From assembly GCF_004153165.1 (NCBI RefSeq), contig NZ_SEMD01000006.1, positions 1-64,000 on the forward strand: a stretch of DNA of 64,000 nt, read 5' to 3'. Shown here piece after piece: positions 17,050 through 26,157 of the stretch. Every line of letters starts with the position of its first letter. Position 1 is the stretch's first letter. The notes under the pieces are model-generated. The model worked only from the letters and a program-made list of their open reading frames with translations, had not been told where the DNA came from and made no database searches. The DNA comes from Sporolactobacillus sp. THM7-4. Lineage in GTDB: Bacteria > Bacillota > Bacilli > Bacillales > Sporolactobacillaceae. The position numbers and the translations under genes were made by a program.

Positions 17050-17691
17050 ATGAGAGTACGCCATAAACCGTGGGCAAAAAGTTTGTTAAGACAGCATTCA
17101 GAAATCGTGATCGCTTCACCGAAATTTTACAGCGGTGAGTGGTACGAAGTGTTTGGCCGCGAGGCACCGCTACATGTTGAGATCGGCACGGGGAAGGGGC
17201 AGTTTATCGTCGGAATGGCGAAAAAACATCCTGAATTTGATTTTATAGGCATCGAGCTTCATGAAAGTATTATCGTTTCTGCTCTTCAAAAATGCCTCGA
17301 AGCGAATGTCAGCAACGTCCGTCTGATCAACGCTGATGCGCGCAGACTGACAGAGTATTTTGCCGAAGATGAGGTTGACGAGATTTATCTGAACTTTTGC
17401 GATCCATGGCCGAAACATCGCCACGAGAAAAGACGGCTGACCTATTCGACTTTTTTAGCCCAGTATGAATATGTACTTAAAAACCAGGGTGTCGTTAATT
17501 TTAAGACGGACAATCAGGGACTGTTCGAATATTCTCTCGAAAGCTTCTCTAATTACGGCTTTACGCTGCGGAATATCAGCCTGGATTTGCATCACTCCGA
17601 CTTTAAGGAGAATGTGATGACTGAATATGAGGAGAAGTTCTCATCTAAGGGGCAGAGGATTTATCGCTGTGAAGCGGTATGTAACGATTAG
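17050..17691 (+). CDS. trmB: tRNA (guanine46-N7)-methyltransferase
   Basis: A 213-residue Rossmann-fold SAM methyltransferase that makes m7G46 in the tRNA variable loop. The SAM site is HVEIGTGKGQF, and the hallmark FCDPWPKHRHEKRRL segment, containing the catalytic Asp and substrate-binding residues, is intact. AGGAGAGG precedes the ATG. The ytmP-trmB order is as in B. subtilis. A short hairpin follows the stop. Confidence 0.95.
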   Translation: MRVRHKPWAKSLLRQHSEIVIASPKFYSGEWYEVFGREAPLHVEIGTGKGQFIVGMAKKHPEFDFIGIELHESIIVSALQKCLEANVSNVRLINADARRLTEYFAEDEVDEIYLNFCDPWPKHRHEKRRLTYSTFLAQYEYVLKNQGVVNFKTDNQGLFEYSLESFSNYGFTLRNISLDLHHSDFKENVMTEYEEKFSSKGQRIYRCEAVCND

Positions 17692-17773
17692 ACAGCTTTC
17701 CCGGACCTTGCGTGTCGTTCTTATTCGAAGCACAATGGCCTGTGAAATGAGAATGACCTTATATAGAAAAGTA

Positions 17774-17799
17774 CCCCATGCTGGACGGGCATGGGGTTT
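17774..17799 (+). terminator. Terminator between trmB and ytzB
   Basis: CCCCATGC (17774-17781) pairs with GCATGGGG (17789-17796), followed by a short T run. It separates convergent genes. Confidence 0.65.
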
Positions 17800-17804
17800 C
17801 GCTG

Positions 17805-18128
17805 TCATGTACTCTGTTCTTTCAATTCGAGGAGAGTTCCTGTCTTTGCGTCGGCAACAAAATCGAAATGCTGAATCGAACCATCTTTCGGAGCAGTCAG
17901 GCCTCCTTTGTAAACGTCACGAGTGAGCGCGTTTCGAGTCAATGTTTGCGGAGTCATGTAGATCCAGGCGCCGTCTATCGGAATTTTTTTGATCACGGCC
18001 TTCCTGACCAGTCGAAGTACTTTTTCAGAACTTAAAAGACGACCGAACTGCAGCCTGCTGATGGAAAGACCGGCAACAAAACCGATGATTCCCGCCAAAC
18101 CGGCCGTTCCAATTTTAGAAAATTTCAT
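17805..18128 (-). CDS. ytzB: YtzB-like small membrane-anchored protein
   Basis: A 107-residue protein with one N-terminal hydrophobic segment (IGTAGLAGIIGFVAGLSI), either a signal anchor or signal peptide, followed by a small domain ending FDFVADAKTGTLLELKEQ that resembles a PepSY-type repeat. B. subtilis YtzB is similar and predicted to be exported; function unknown. The second of two adjacent ATG codons (18128) has the better distance to GGAGGG. Confidence 0.7.
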   Translation of the reverse strand: MKFSKIGTAGLAGIIGFVAGLSISRLQFGRLLSSEKVLRLVRKAVIKKIPIDGAWIYMTPQTLTRNALTRDVYKGGLTAPKDGSIQHFDFVADAKTGTLLELKEQST

Positions 18129-18431
18129 CATGATCCCTCCGTTCTCTATTTAAAGTATAACGGGAATTTTCCCTCAGTCCAATGACTCTATTCATGCTGT
18201 GAATTTTTTACGACAAAAAATTCGTGTAAAGATGGAAACGGTCGTCCGTCTTAGGTAAGATAAGGGAGTAGGTTTTAAACGGCGGTCAGCCGGTGCAAAG
18301 GCCTGGCCGCGCAAGGTTCCTCTTTATGAAAAATGAAACAAAATGACCGTTAAGCAGTTGAACAAAACTGTGTTGCGGCACGTCCGGCCCCATTCGTCAT
18401 CAGAGAATCGATTAAGAGAGGTATTAAAATA
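18129..18431. other. Intergenic ytzB - DUF84 gene
   Basis: Apart from the ytzB promoter (18154-18182) I see no gene or leader. B. subtilis carries ytoP and ytpP in this neighbourhood; no aminopeptidase or thioredoxin frame is present here. Confidence 0.45.
18154..18182 (-). promoter_or_regulatory. Sigma-A promoter of ytzB
   Basis: Minus strand TTGGAC (18182-18177), 17-nt spacer, TATACT (18159-18154), with the gene start 26 nt downstream of the -10. Confidence 0.7.
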
Positions 18432-18956
18432 ATGATTATTATTGGTGTGGGTACAAAAAATCCGGCTAAAATCGAAGCCGTGAGCCGTCTGGTCCGTTTT
18501 TGCGAACTGGACGCTGAAATTAAAAGTTTCGATGTGCCTTCAGGTGTTTCCGCAATGCCTTTGACGGATCAGGAAACACGAAGTGGAGCGATGAACCGGG
18601 CAAAGGCCGTACTGAAACAGGACGAAAGGGTGGATATCGGAGTCGGTATGGAAGGCGGGGTCACCCTGTTGGACGGCGAGATGTTTCTCTGCAACTGGGG
18701 GGCCGCGGTGGATCGCTCCGGAAGGATGATTACCGCTGGAGGCGATCGGATCAAGCTTCCGGATTTCCTCTCCAAAGGGGTACGGGACGGACGGGAACTC
18801 GGTGACGTCGCCGATGAATATGCTCATGAGAAAGAGGTAAGCAAACACGGGGGCACGATCGGTATTTTGACCGATGGAATGGTGACAAGAAGCGACATGT
18901 TTTTTCATATTTTAAAACTTTTGTACGGAATCTACCGATACAGGCAGAATAGATGA
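18432..18956 (+). CDS. DUF84 inosine/xanthosine triphosphatase (YjjX-like)
   Basis: A 174-residue DUF84 protein. It opens IIIGVGTKNPAKIEAVSR, the nucleotide-binding start of this family, and contains MPLTDQETRSGAMNRA and GVGMEGGV, all conserved in YjjX-type enzymes that hydrolyse non-canonical purine NTPs (ITP, XTP). Together with YtkD it would form a second nucleotide-pool cleaning activity in the window. AGAGAGG lies upstream of the ATG. Its exact substrate is not established. Confidence 0.78.
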   Translation: MIIIGVGTKNPAKIEAVSRLVRFCELDAEIKSFDVPSGVSAMPLTDQETRSGAMNRAKAVLKQDERVDIGVGMEGGVTLLDGEMFLCNWGAAVDRSGRMITAGGDRIKLPDFLSKGVRDGRELGDVADEYAHEKEVSKHGGTIGILTDGMVTRSDMFFHILKLLYGIYRYRQNR

Positions 18957-19151
18957 TCATCATCCGCAGTCAGGACAGTGGGAACGACCAACCCGATAAT
19001 TGATCAGGTGGGTCGATGGGGATTGTCCCGAATGATCGAAAATGGACTGTTCCGGTTTTAGAAAGCGATAGTCACTTTTTATGAGCCATTAAATGATTCT
19101 TCGATCAAAACCGAGACCATTGCAGACATACGCGAAGGGAAGGTTTCGCCG

Positions 19152-19967
19152 ATGAATAAAGAAGAACTGCGAAAAATACTGGAAGAAAAATTAAAATCTG
19201 ATCGACGAACGATCCGATTTGATCGCAAAACGGACCAATTGCGGATTGAAAATAAAAGCAGCGGCAAGGGCGTCACTCTGTCTCTGGCCGAACTTCTCAG
19301 CCGTTTCAGCGAAGCAGGCAGTCGGGCGATCGAGGATAGTCTGTACTATGTGAACCACGCACTGCAGGCGATGGAACGTTCTCCGCATCTTAAAGGGAAA
19401 GAAGATAAAATTTTCCCTGTGATCCGTTCAGCGTCGTTTCCATCGAAAACTTCTGATGGAAAAACACTCGTATCAAGTGAGCATACCGCGGAGACACGTA
19501 TTTTCTATGCACTCGATTTAGGGGATTCTTACAGACTGCTGGATCATGCGTTTCTGAAAAGTGAAGGCGTATCGGAACAATCCGTTATTGAAATGGCGAA
19601 TTTCAATCTCCGGTCGCTTCCGACAAAGTCAAGAAAAGACGTCGTCAGGAATAATGCTTTTTACTTTATTAATTACAATGATGGCTATGATGCCAGCCGG
19701 ATTCTTAATCAGCATCTCATCGAAGCCATGAGGGAGAAAGCAAACGGCGATCTGACGGTTGCTGTTCCGCACCAGGATGTGTTGATTTTCGGGGATATTG
19801 TCAACCCTGAAGGATACGATATTCTCGCGCAGATGACAATGAAATTTTTTACGACCGGAAAAATACCGATAACGGCGCTTCCTTTTATATTTAATAGAGG
19901 AGAACTCGAGCCGATTTTTATTCTTGCCAAAAAACGTCCGGCTCCAGGAAGAAAACCGGATAAATAA
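19152..19967 (+). CDS. ytpQ: DUF1444 protein YtpQ
   Basis: A 271-residue protein of the DUF1444/UPF0354 family, cytosolic and of unknown function. Family segments such as FPVIRSASF, EHTAETRIFYALDLG and NFNLRSL are visible. AAGGGAAGG lies about ten bases before the ATG. In bacilli it stands next to ytpR, as here. The 3' intergenic region carries 21-bp repeats. Confidence 0.85.
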   Translation: MNKEELRKILEEKLKSDRRTIRFDRKTDQLRIENKSSGKGVTLSLAELLSRFSEAGSRAIEDSLYYVNHALQAMERSPHLKGKEDKIFPVIRSASFPSKTSDGKTLVSSEHTAETRIFYALDLGDSYRLLDHAFLKSEGVSEQSVIEMANFNLRSLPTKSRKDVVRNNAFYFINYNDGYDASRILNQHLIEAMREKANGDLTVAVPHQDVLIFGDIVNPEGYDILAQMTMKFFTTGKIPITALPFIFNRGELEPIFILAKKRPAPGRKPDK

Positions 19968-20002
19968 AAGGTAAACTGATTTCATTTCTGAGGTACGGGA
20001 AA

Positions 20003-20141
20003 GATTCAGGAAAAGTTACTCCGAATCGGGGGATCTGCTCCAAATCGGTGAAAAGTTGCTCCGAATTCAGGAAAAGTTGCTCCTAATCGGTGAAAAGTTA
20101 CTCCTGATCGGGGGGTCTGTTCCAGTCCGGAGAGTTGCGCC
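20003..20141. repeat. Seven tandem ~21-bp repeats between ytpQ and ytpR
   Basis: Units start at about 20003, 20023, 20042, 20063, 20084, 20105 and 20124 (21, 20 or 19 bp). Each follows AATCGG(T/G)GAAAAGTTGCTCC with variations, always ending in the motif G(T/C)TxCTCC or a close form. Three sub-types recur (TTCAGG, TCGGTGAAAAG, GGGGG-TCTG). On the minus strand a heptapeptide GATFHRF-like frame results, but it has no start site of its own. Confidence 0.85.
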
Positions 20142-20238
20142 AGCTCAAAAGGCGGGAAGGAATCACATTCGTAGCGGTCCGCCGCTAAGATTAAGATATC
20201 ATATTTTTTGAAAAAGGCTTTGGAAGGAGTCGTCATGA

Positions 20239-20850
20239 ATGATTTTATATTATAACCGGGAAGGTATAGGCGATACTTTAATCGTCTATTTGAAAGAGGG
20301 CGGTAAAGAAAGCTTCGAAAGACGAAGCGATATTGCCCGAATCTATGACCCGGCTTCGAATGAAACATCAGGATACAATTTTTTCAAGGCATCACGTCTA
20401 TTCAATACTGTCCCGGAAACAGGGCAGGTTAAAGCAGACATGCCGCTTGTCGACCGTTTGAATCAGGCATTAACCGATGCCGGTTTTTCAGATCTCCTCG
20501 AATCAAATGATCATCCGACCATTGTAACCGGCTATGTGGAGAAAATGAAAAAACATCCCGATTCCGATCATATGCATGTCTGTCATGTAGACGTTGGCAG
20601 CGAAAAATTACAGATTGTTTGCGGGGCACCGAATATTGAAGAAGGCCAGAAGGTAGTTGTCGCAAAGATCGGGGCACTGATGCCCGGCGGCATGATTATC
20701 CGCCCGACGACGCTTCGCGGTGTGGCTTCAGACGGGATGATTTGTTCGGCGCGAGAACTCGCGCTTCCGGGGGCGCCTCAGAAGCGCGGCATCCTTGTCC
20801 TTGATCAGGGCACTGAAGTAGGGCGAGATTTCTATTCTCTCACCCGTTAA
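20239..20850 (+). CDS. ytpR: YtpR, tRNA-binding (EMAP) domain protein
   Basis: A 203-residue protein: an N-terminal half of unknown role and a C-terminal tRNA-binding OB fold (about 95-200) like that at the N-terminus of PheT, with HPDSDHMHVCHVDVG and QIVCGAPNI. It lacks any synthetase part. ATG 20239 agrees with family starts; an overlapping ATG at 20235 is out of frame. GGAAGGAG lies upstream. It is followed by sftA, as in B. subtilis. Confidence 0.88.
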   Translation: MILYYNREGIGDTLIVYLKEGGKESFERRSDIARIYDPASNETSGYNFFKASRLFNTVPETGQVKADMPLVDRLNQALTDAGFSDLLESNDHPTIVTGYVEKMKKHPDSDHMHVCHVDVGSEKLQIVCGAPNIEEGQKVVVAKIGALMPGGMIIRPTTLRGVASDGMICSARELALPGAPQKRGILVLDQGTEVGRDFYSLTR

Positions 20851-20907
20851 ATAAGTCTTCATACCAGGAAAAGCCGTCTGCTGATAAAGGAAAGAGGTGA
20901 GTCCGAT

Positions 20908-23250
20908 ATGACTGGAAAGTGGTGGCAGCGCCTTTTTAGTAAAGATGAAGATGACGAAGAAGATGAACGGGAAAAACATCAGTTTCCGGAGACTAATTTT
21001 CAGAAACCGTTTTCTGCAGGTCGGTTTGAAGACTCTCATCGTCATATCGAGGTAAAGATGAAGTCTCAATATCCGAAAGGAAAAGAGACTTTTCCGGGCA
21101 GTGAACGAAGCAACGCGTCCCGCCGACCTGCGGACAACCGTGCGGATAAGCACTTTATCGAACATCAGGACAGGACTCAGGAAATGGATTCAGCCCGGAA
21201 TAACGCTTTAAAGCATCCTTTTCGGCCGTCTCAGGTTCCTTCTCCTGTTTTCGGCTTCAGGAAGCCACCTGAAAACTTCTACCGGAGCAGCGGGGATAAC
21301 TACCATCTTGATCCGCAAAAGGCAGAACTCGAAAAACGGCAAATAGCGGAGAAGAAAAGAAACGATCTGTTGCACCGGCAAAACGTTCTGCCGGAAAGAA
21401 AAGATCAGCCGGTAATCGAACGGAAGATTATTGAGGAACCGGCGATTAACCGGCAGCCGGATCATCAGGTAACCTTAAATAAAAATAGCGAAAAACATCC
21501 GGAGAGACCCGAACATCTGCAGAAAGACCGGAGGCCTTCGGACCACACGGCTCGATATGATGACCCCGAAAGGTCCGACCTGTCTGCTCCGTTCAGCGGA
21601 AAGGAGAACGGTCACACCGGTTTATCAGAGGAAAACAGGAAACAGGTTCAGCCGGTACCGGTTCGAAGCCGGCTTCCGAGATCTCCGCACCGGCCGCACA
21701 CCCAGTCGAAAGTGCCGTTTAACGTTTTGATGTTCCACTCAGATCACAGGCGGCAGACAACGGAGCATAAGGGACATGATGAGAACGATTCGCCGGACAC
21801 CGTCCATGGACAGCAAGGTACAGATGCATTACAGCTTCCACTGCGTTTGCTTGATGATCCGCCTGAAGCGAGGGAGGAAAGTGCTGAATGGATTGACGCC
21901 AGACAGCGGACACTGGCTGAAACACTGACCAACTTTAATGTGAAAGCGGATATTCTCGGGCACGTTCAGGGGCCGAGCGTCACCCGGTTCGATATTCATC
22001 TTCATCCAGGTGTAAAAATCAATAAGGTCCTGAATTTATCGGAAGATATTAAACTGAGTCTTGCCGTTAGACAAATCCGAATCGCTCCGGTGCCTGGAAC
22101 AAGTGCGGTCGGCATTGAAATACCGAATGACAGTCGTAAACCAGTCTTCTTAAAGCAGATTCTCAATTCCGAAGCTTTTCTGGGCAGCCGTGCACCCCTG
22201 ACAGCAGCGCTTGGACAGGATGTTTCCGGAAATCAGGTAGTTACCGACCTGGCAAAAATGCCGCACGGACTGATTGCTGGCGCAACGGGATCAGGTAAGA
22301 GTGTCTGTATTCATTCACTGATACTCAGCTTAATCTACAGGACTTCTCCGGAAGACTTGCGTTTTATCCTGATCGATCCGAAAGTTGTCGAACTTGCCCC
22401 GTATCAGAAGATTCCGCATCTCGCTGCTCCTGTCATTACAGAACCGAAGGAAGCTGCGCTCGCACTGAAGTGGGCGGTAGATGAAATGGAGAAACGGTAC
22501 AAAAAATTTGCCAAAGATGAGGTTCGGGATATCGAACGTTATAATAGAAAACGGTCTGCTGAAGGAAGATGTGAAGACAAGCTGCCTTATATCGTCATCA
22601 TCATTGATGAACTGGCGGATCTAATGATGGTCTCGCCCCAGGAAGTGGAAGAAGCCATCTGCAGGATTGCTCAGAAAGCGCGAGCGGCCGGAATTCATCT
22701 GCTTCTTGCCACACAGCGGCCGTCCGTCGATGTGATTACCGGATTAATTAAGTCCAACATTCCGTCAAGGATCGCCTTCAGCGTTTCCTCGCAGGCTGAT
22801 TCCCGGACGATTCTCGATTCGGGAGGTGCTGAAAGACTTCTTGGAAGAGGAGACATGCTGTTTGCTGAAAATGGCGCGCGAAGCGTCAGACGTCTGCAGG
22901 GGTGTTTTGTATCCGACAGGGAAATTGAGCGTGTCACCAGGGCTTTTCAGGATCAGCCTGCTCCGGAGTATTTGTTTGACCCCGAAAGCTTCAGCAGATC
23001 CTCATCCGAACTGAATGATTCAGAAGACGATCTGTTTAACGACGCTGCTGCGTTTGTTGTAGAGCAGGGACAGGCATCTGTATCCAGCCTTCAGCGGCAT
23101 TTCAGAATCGGATACAACAGGGCCGCGCGTCTTGTCGATGAACTGGAAGCACGTAATGTAGTCGCCGGAGCGAATGGCAGCAAGCCCCGCCAGGTCTTAA
23201 TGACCAAAGAGAGTTTTGAGGAGCAGCTTTCAGGTGATAAGACTTTTTAA
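20908..23250 (+). CDS. sftA: DNA translocase SftA (FtsK/SpoIIIE family)
   Basis: A 780-residue FtsK-type motor that clears chromosome termini from the division plane. SftA, unlike SpoIIIE, lacks N-terminal membrane segments; here residues 1-260 are a soluble, highly charged, Arg/Gln/Pro-rich linker. The alpha/beta motor holds the Walker A GATGSGKS (about 457-464) and Walker B IVIIIDELADLM; the DNA-reading gamma winged helix ends the protein (FNDAAAFVVEQGQASVSSLQ). GAAAGAGGTGAG precedes the ATG. Position before murC matches ytpT/sftA. Confidence 0.93.
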   Translation: MTGKWWQRLFSKDEDDEEDEREKHQFPETNFQKPFSAGRFEDSHRHIEVKMKSQYPKGKETFPGSERSNASRRPADNRADKHFIEHQDRTQEMDSARNNALKHPFRPSQVPSPVFGFRKPPENFYRSSGDNYHLDPQKAELEKRQIAEKKRNDLLHRQNVLPERKDQPVIERKIIEEPAINRQPDHQVTLNKNSEKHPERPEHLQKDRRPSDHTARYDDPERSDLSAPFSGKENGHTGLSEENRKQVQPVPVRSRLPRSPHRPHTQSKVPFNVLMFHSDHRRQTTEHKGHDENDSPDTVHGQQGTDALQLPLRLLDDPPEAREESAEWIDARQRTLAETLTNFNVKADILGHVQGPSVTRFDIHLHPGVKINKVLNLSEDIKLSLAVRQIRIAPVPGTSAVGIEIPNDSRKPVFLKQILNSEAFLGSRAPLTAALGQDVSGNQVVTDLAKMPHGLIAGATGSGKSVCIHSLILSLIYRTSPEDLRFILIDPKVVELAPYQKIPHLAAPVITEPKEAALALKWAVDEMEKRYKKFAKDEVRDIERYNRKRSAEGRCEDKLPYIVIIIDELADLMMVSPQEVEEAICRIAQKARAAGIHLLLATQRPSVDVITGLIKSNIPSRIAFSVSSQADSRTILDSGGAERLLGRGDMLFAENGARSVRRLQGCFVSDREIERVTRAFQDQPAPEYLFDPESFSRSSSELNDSEDDLFNDAAAFVVEQGQASVSSLQRHFRIGYNRAARLVDELEARNVVAGANGSKPRQVLMTKESFEEQLSGDKTF

Positions 23251-23308
23251 CACTATAAAAAGACTTGTCTTCGCTAAGTTTTTCTTCATCTTTTTTTAAA
23301 AATATGTT

Positions 23309-23337
23309 TTTACAACCTCGTAAATAAAGTTTAAAAT
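23309..23337 (+). promoter_or_regulatory. Sigma-A promoter of a long murC leader
   Basis: TTTACA (23309-23314), 17-nt spacer, TAAAAT (23332-23337). If used, it starts a leader of about 455 nt before murC. Confidence 0.6.
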
Positions 23338-23798
23338 AGGGAACGAGAATTTTGTTAATGTACAAATGGAGGAAATGCGGCAAGGGAGAGATCGCAGGAA
23401 AAGACAAGTACGTACATAGGGAGAAAAGGACGGATCGTACGCATGTAATAGATGAACGATGGGAAAAGTATGAAAAGGCCTGTCCGGACTCCCAAAGCAG
23501 TACGAGAATGTGGACGGTCTTTAAATGATTGCAAAGCACGCTTTGCGGGGAAATTGAGTAAACTGTAACAACGAGTTTATAGATGCAAGAGAAGGGGAAG
23601 CGTATCACTGTTTTCAGATGAGCCATTCACGTCTGTAAGCATGTTCCTTGTACTGTAAATCCGGCTCGCAGTTATGACCTGACCAGGAACAACCCTGGAG
23701 AGGCTTGAGGCAAGTTTCCGCTTTGACCGGAACTCTTTAACTATTCTTTGCCGGAATTCAGTCCCGGCCAGGCATATGCATTTTATGGAGGTCATCAC
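23338..23798 (+). other. Long murC leader of unknown content
   Basis: A 56-codon frame (23358-23528, MYKWRKCGKGEIAGKD...) lies here but has no ribosome-binding site, so I do not call it a gene. Small hairpins are visible: GCAAAG/CTTTGC near 23531, CCAGG/CCTGG near 23683, GCCGG/CCGGC near 23750 just before the murC site. No S-box, T-box or other leader core I know was recognised, and no terminator follows sftA. Confidence 0.35.
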
Positions 23799-25121
23799 AT
23801 GACGAAATACCATTTTGTTGGGATCAAGGGCACAGGTATGAGTGCACTTGCTCAAATTCTTCAGGATCTGCATCATGAAGTGCAAGGATCAGATTATGAA
23901 AAACGTTTTTTTACACAGAAAGCGCTTGAAGATAAACATATTAAAATTTTGCCTTTTGACAAAGAAAATATTACGGATGATGAAGTGGTTATTGCAGGGA
24001 ATGCCTTCCCTGACACCCATGAAGAAATTGCAGCAGCCAGAGAAATGGGCATCCCTGTTATTCGTTATTATGACTTTTTAGGTGATCTGGCGAAACACTA
24101 TACGAGTATTGCCGTAACAGGTACCCATGGGAAAACATCGACAACCGGGCTCTTATCTCATGTTTTTGAAAAATTTGCTCCGACCTCTTACCTTATCGGT
24201 GACGGAACGGGAGTCGGGAATGATAACGGTAAATATTTTATCTGGGAGTCCTGCGAGTATAAGCGCCATTTTCTTCATTCCGAACCTGATTACTGTCTGA
24301 TTACGAACATTGAATTCGACCATTCGGACTATTATAAAGATCTTGATGATGTAGTCAGCGCCTTTCAGGAACTGGCATTGAAAGTTAAAAAAGCGATATT
24401 TGCCTGTGGTGACAATGAAAAGCTGCAAATGATCCAATCCAATGTTCCGATTATTTATTATGGATTTAATGAGGAAAACGATTTTCAGGCAAGAAACGTC
24501 CAGTTCCTGACCGGCAACAAGGGCACAGAATTTGATGTGTTCGTAAGGAATGATTATTACGGGCACTTTGTCATTCGCGGTTACGGTAACCACAATGTTT
24601 TAAATGCGCTGGCCGTCATTGCTTTCTGTAATTATCTGAATGTGCCGATACAACTGGTCAAGGAAGGACTTGCCTCGTTTAATGGGGTCAAACGTCGTTT
24701 TTCAGAAACAGTTCTTCCAGAGACCGATCAGGTCATGATTGACGACTATGCACATCATCCGACGGAGATTCGGGTAACGATCGAAGCGGCGCGCAAGAAA
24801 TATCCTGATAGAAATGTGGTTGCTATCTTTCAGCCCCATACGTATTCACGAACCATGACATTCATGGATGAGTTTGCCGAATCACTTAAAACGGCCGATC
24901 AGGTTTATCTCTGCGCTATTTTTGGATCGGCGAGGGAAAAAAGCGGAAAGCTCTCGATTCATGATTTGCAGGAAAGAATTAACGGCTCTCATATTTTGCA
25001 TAACAGCAATATTGATGACCTTAAACAGTACAGACACAGTGTTCTCCTTTTCATGGGTGCAGGAGACATCCAAAAATACCAAAACGAATATAAAGAAAGC
25101 TTGCCGATTGCCAGGCCTTAA
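23799..25121 (+). CDS. murC: UDP-N-acetylmuramate--L-alanine ligase
   Basis: A 440-residue Mur ligase that adds L-Ala to UDP-MurNAc in peptidoglycan synthesis. The N-terminal Rossmann motif is [11 protein letters not shown], the ATP loop [12 protein letters not shown] (about 105-116), and [10 protein letters not shown] the later substrate segment. ATG at 23799 has TGGAGG upstream and fits the family start; the frame 17 codons longer lacks a site. Its last codons belong to a 120-bp unit that is repeated downstream. Confidence 0.96.
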   Translation: MTKYHFVGIKGTGMSALAQILQDLHHEVQGSDYEKRFFTQKALEDKHIKILPFDKENITDDEVVIAGNAFPDTHEEIAAAREMGIPVIRYYDFLGDLAKHYTSIAVTGTHGKTSTTGLLSHVFEKFAPTSYLIGDGTGVGNDNGKYFIWESCEYKRHFLHSEPDYCLITNIEFDHSDYYKDLDDVVSAFQELALKVKKAIFACGDNEKLQMIQSNVPIIYYGFNEENDFQARNVQFLTGNKGTEFDVFVRNDYYGHFVIRGYGNHNVLNALAVIAFCNYLNVPIQLVKEGLASFNGVKRRFSETVLPETDQVMIDDYAHHPTEIRVTIEAARKKYPDRNVVAIFQPHTYSRTMTFMDEFAESLKTADQVYLCAIFGSAREKSGKLSIHDLQERINGSHILHNSNIDDLKQYRHSVLLFMGAGDIQKYQNEYKESLPIARP

Positions 25122-25490
25122 CTGATTAAAAGGCCGCAGGCAGAGGCTTAGCTGCCCTTATCAGACTTTTACAGGCAGTTGAATGGGCTTTACTGCCTGT
25201 TAAAGCGTGGTAAAGAAAGCTTGCCGATTGCCAGGCCTTAACTGATTAAAAGGCCGCAGGCAGAGGCTTAGCTACCCTTATCAGACTTTTACAGGCAGTT
25301 GAATGGGCTTTACTGCCTGTTAAAGCGTGGTAAAGAAAGCTTGCCGATTGCCAGGCCTTAACTGACTAAAAGGCGCAGGCAGAGGCCTGGCTGCGACGGC
25401 CAGGACGCCAGGTGCCGCACATGCGACAGGACGTCGCGATTTGTGCAGGGCAGTTGAATGAGTTTTACTGCCTGTTAAAACGGGTAAAGA
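25091..25490. repeat. 120-bp tandem repeat starting inside the murC 3' end
   Basis: Copy 1 (25091-25210) includes the last ten codons and stop of murC. Copy 2 (25211-25330) differs at one base only (G25154 versus A25274). Copy 3 (from 25331) matches for about 55 bp; then about 60 nt of GC-rich hairpins replace some 27 nt, and the repeat end resumes at about 25447. Each unit holds the hairpin ACAGGCAGT/ACTGCCTGT (for example 25171-25200) followed by TTAAA, so the array multiplies the likely murC terminator. Copies 2 and 3 carry dead copies of the murC tail. Confidence 0.93.
25386..25446. repeat. GC-rich double hairpin inserted in repeat copy 3
   Basis: Two inverted repeats lie side by side: CCTGGC/GCCAGG (25386-25404), and GCACA/TGTGC (25417-25446) enclosing GCGAC/GTCGC. 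The base composition differs from the surrounding array. It resembles a small palindromic element inserted into, or replacing, part of the repeat. No terminal duplication can be defined. Confidence 0.5.
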
Positions 25491-25721
25491 GTTCAATAAG
25501 TGAAACGCCATAGACGATAATCAGCCAGGGGAGGCATTTCGTTGTTACGGTTATCCGTGCTCTTTACCATTCTGCTCCCTTTTTTTCATCCTTCTTAAAT
25601 GGTAAGATATAGTAAGAAAGCCTGCAATCAGGGATTGAAAGGACCCGAATATTTAATTGAGGTATAGAAATGCTTTAAATCATCAAACTAAGGAAAGAAT
25701 CGATTAAAAGGGGGATATACG

Positions 25722-26141
25722 TTGATCGTTATCTTGTATTTATCTGTTGCAGTAATTGCAATAGCCTTTGCGGTACTGGTCTACTTCCTGTCGCAAACAC
25801 TACGTTCCGCACAAAAAACAATGGATGATGTTGCATCGACTCTGGAAGACGTTCAGGTTCAGATGAAGGGGCTGAATCAGGAGTCTACGGAACTTCTTCA
25901 TCGGACAAACCAGCTGGCAGACGATATTCAGAGTAAATCGCAGAGCCTGAACAGCGTATTTGATGCCATTCATGGCTTTGGCGAGTCGCTCAATACAGTC
26001 AATACAACGGTACAGAGAGTAACGTCGAGTGTTGAACAGAGCGGTGAACAAAATTCTGAAAAGGTTGCTCAGGCCGTGCAATGGGGACATGCAGCCATCG
26101 ATCTGCTGCAGCGTTGGAGAAAATCCAGTCCGAAAGCATAA
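25722..26141 (+). CDS. ytxG: DUF948 general stress protein YtxG
   Basis: A 139-residue protein with one N-terminal membrane segment (about 2-24) followed by a long helical, Gln-rich region typical of DUF948. B. subtilis YtxG belongs to the ytxGHJ stress operon. The start is TTG at 25722 with AGGGGG nine bases upstream. ytxH follows 16 nt later, indicating one operon; a ytxJ gene is not found. No convincing sigma-B or sigma-H promoter was identified. Confidence 0.83.
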   Translation: MIVILYLSVAVIAIAFAVLVYFLSQTLRSAQKTMDDVASTLEDVQVQMKGLNQESTELLHRTNQLADDIQSKSQSLNSVFDAIHGFGESLNTVNTTVQRVTSSVEQSGEQNSEKVAQAVQWGHAAIDLLQRWRKSSPKA

Positions 26142-26157
26142 ACAGGAGGGATACCCT

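Noticed and set aside
20003-20141. CRISPR array
   Set aside because: Units are adjacent without unique spacers and are too short.
20006-20368. Minus-strand frame with GATFHRF-like repeats
   Set aside because: Product of the 21-bp intergenic repeats read through, and it overlaps the ytpR start; no site before its start.
23358-23528. 56-codon frame in the murC leader
   Set aside because: No ribosome-binding site and no recognisable protein features; kept only as a possibility in the leader entry.
25091-25490. CRISPR array or mobile element
   Set aside because: Long tandem units derived from murC with no spacers and no transposase.
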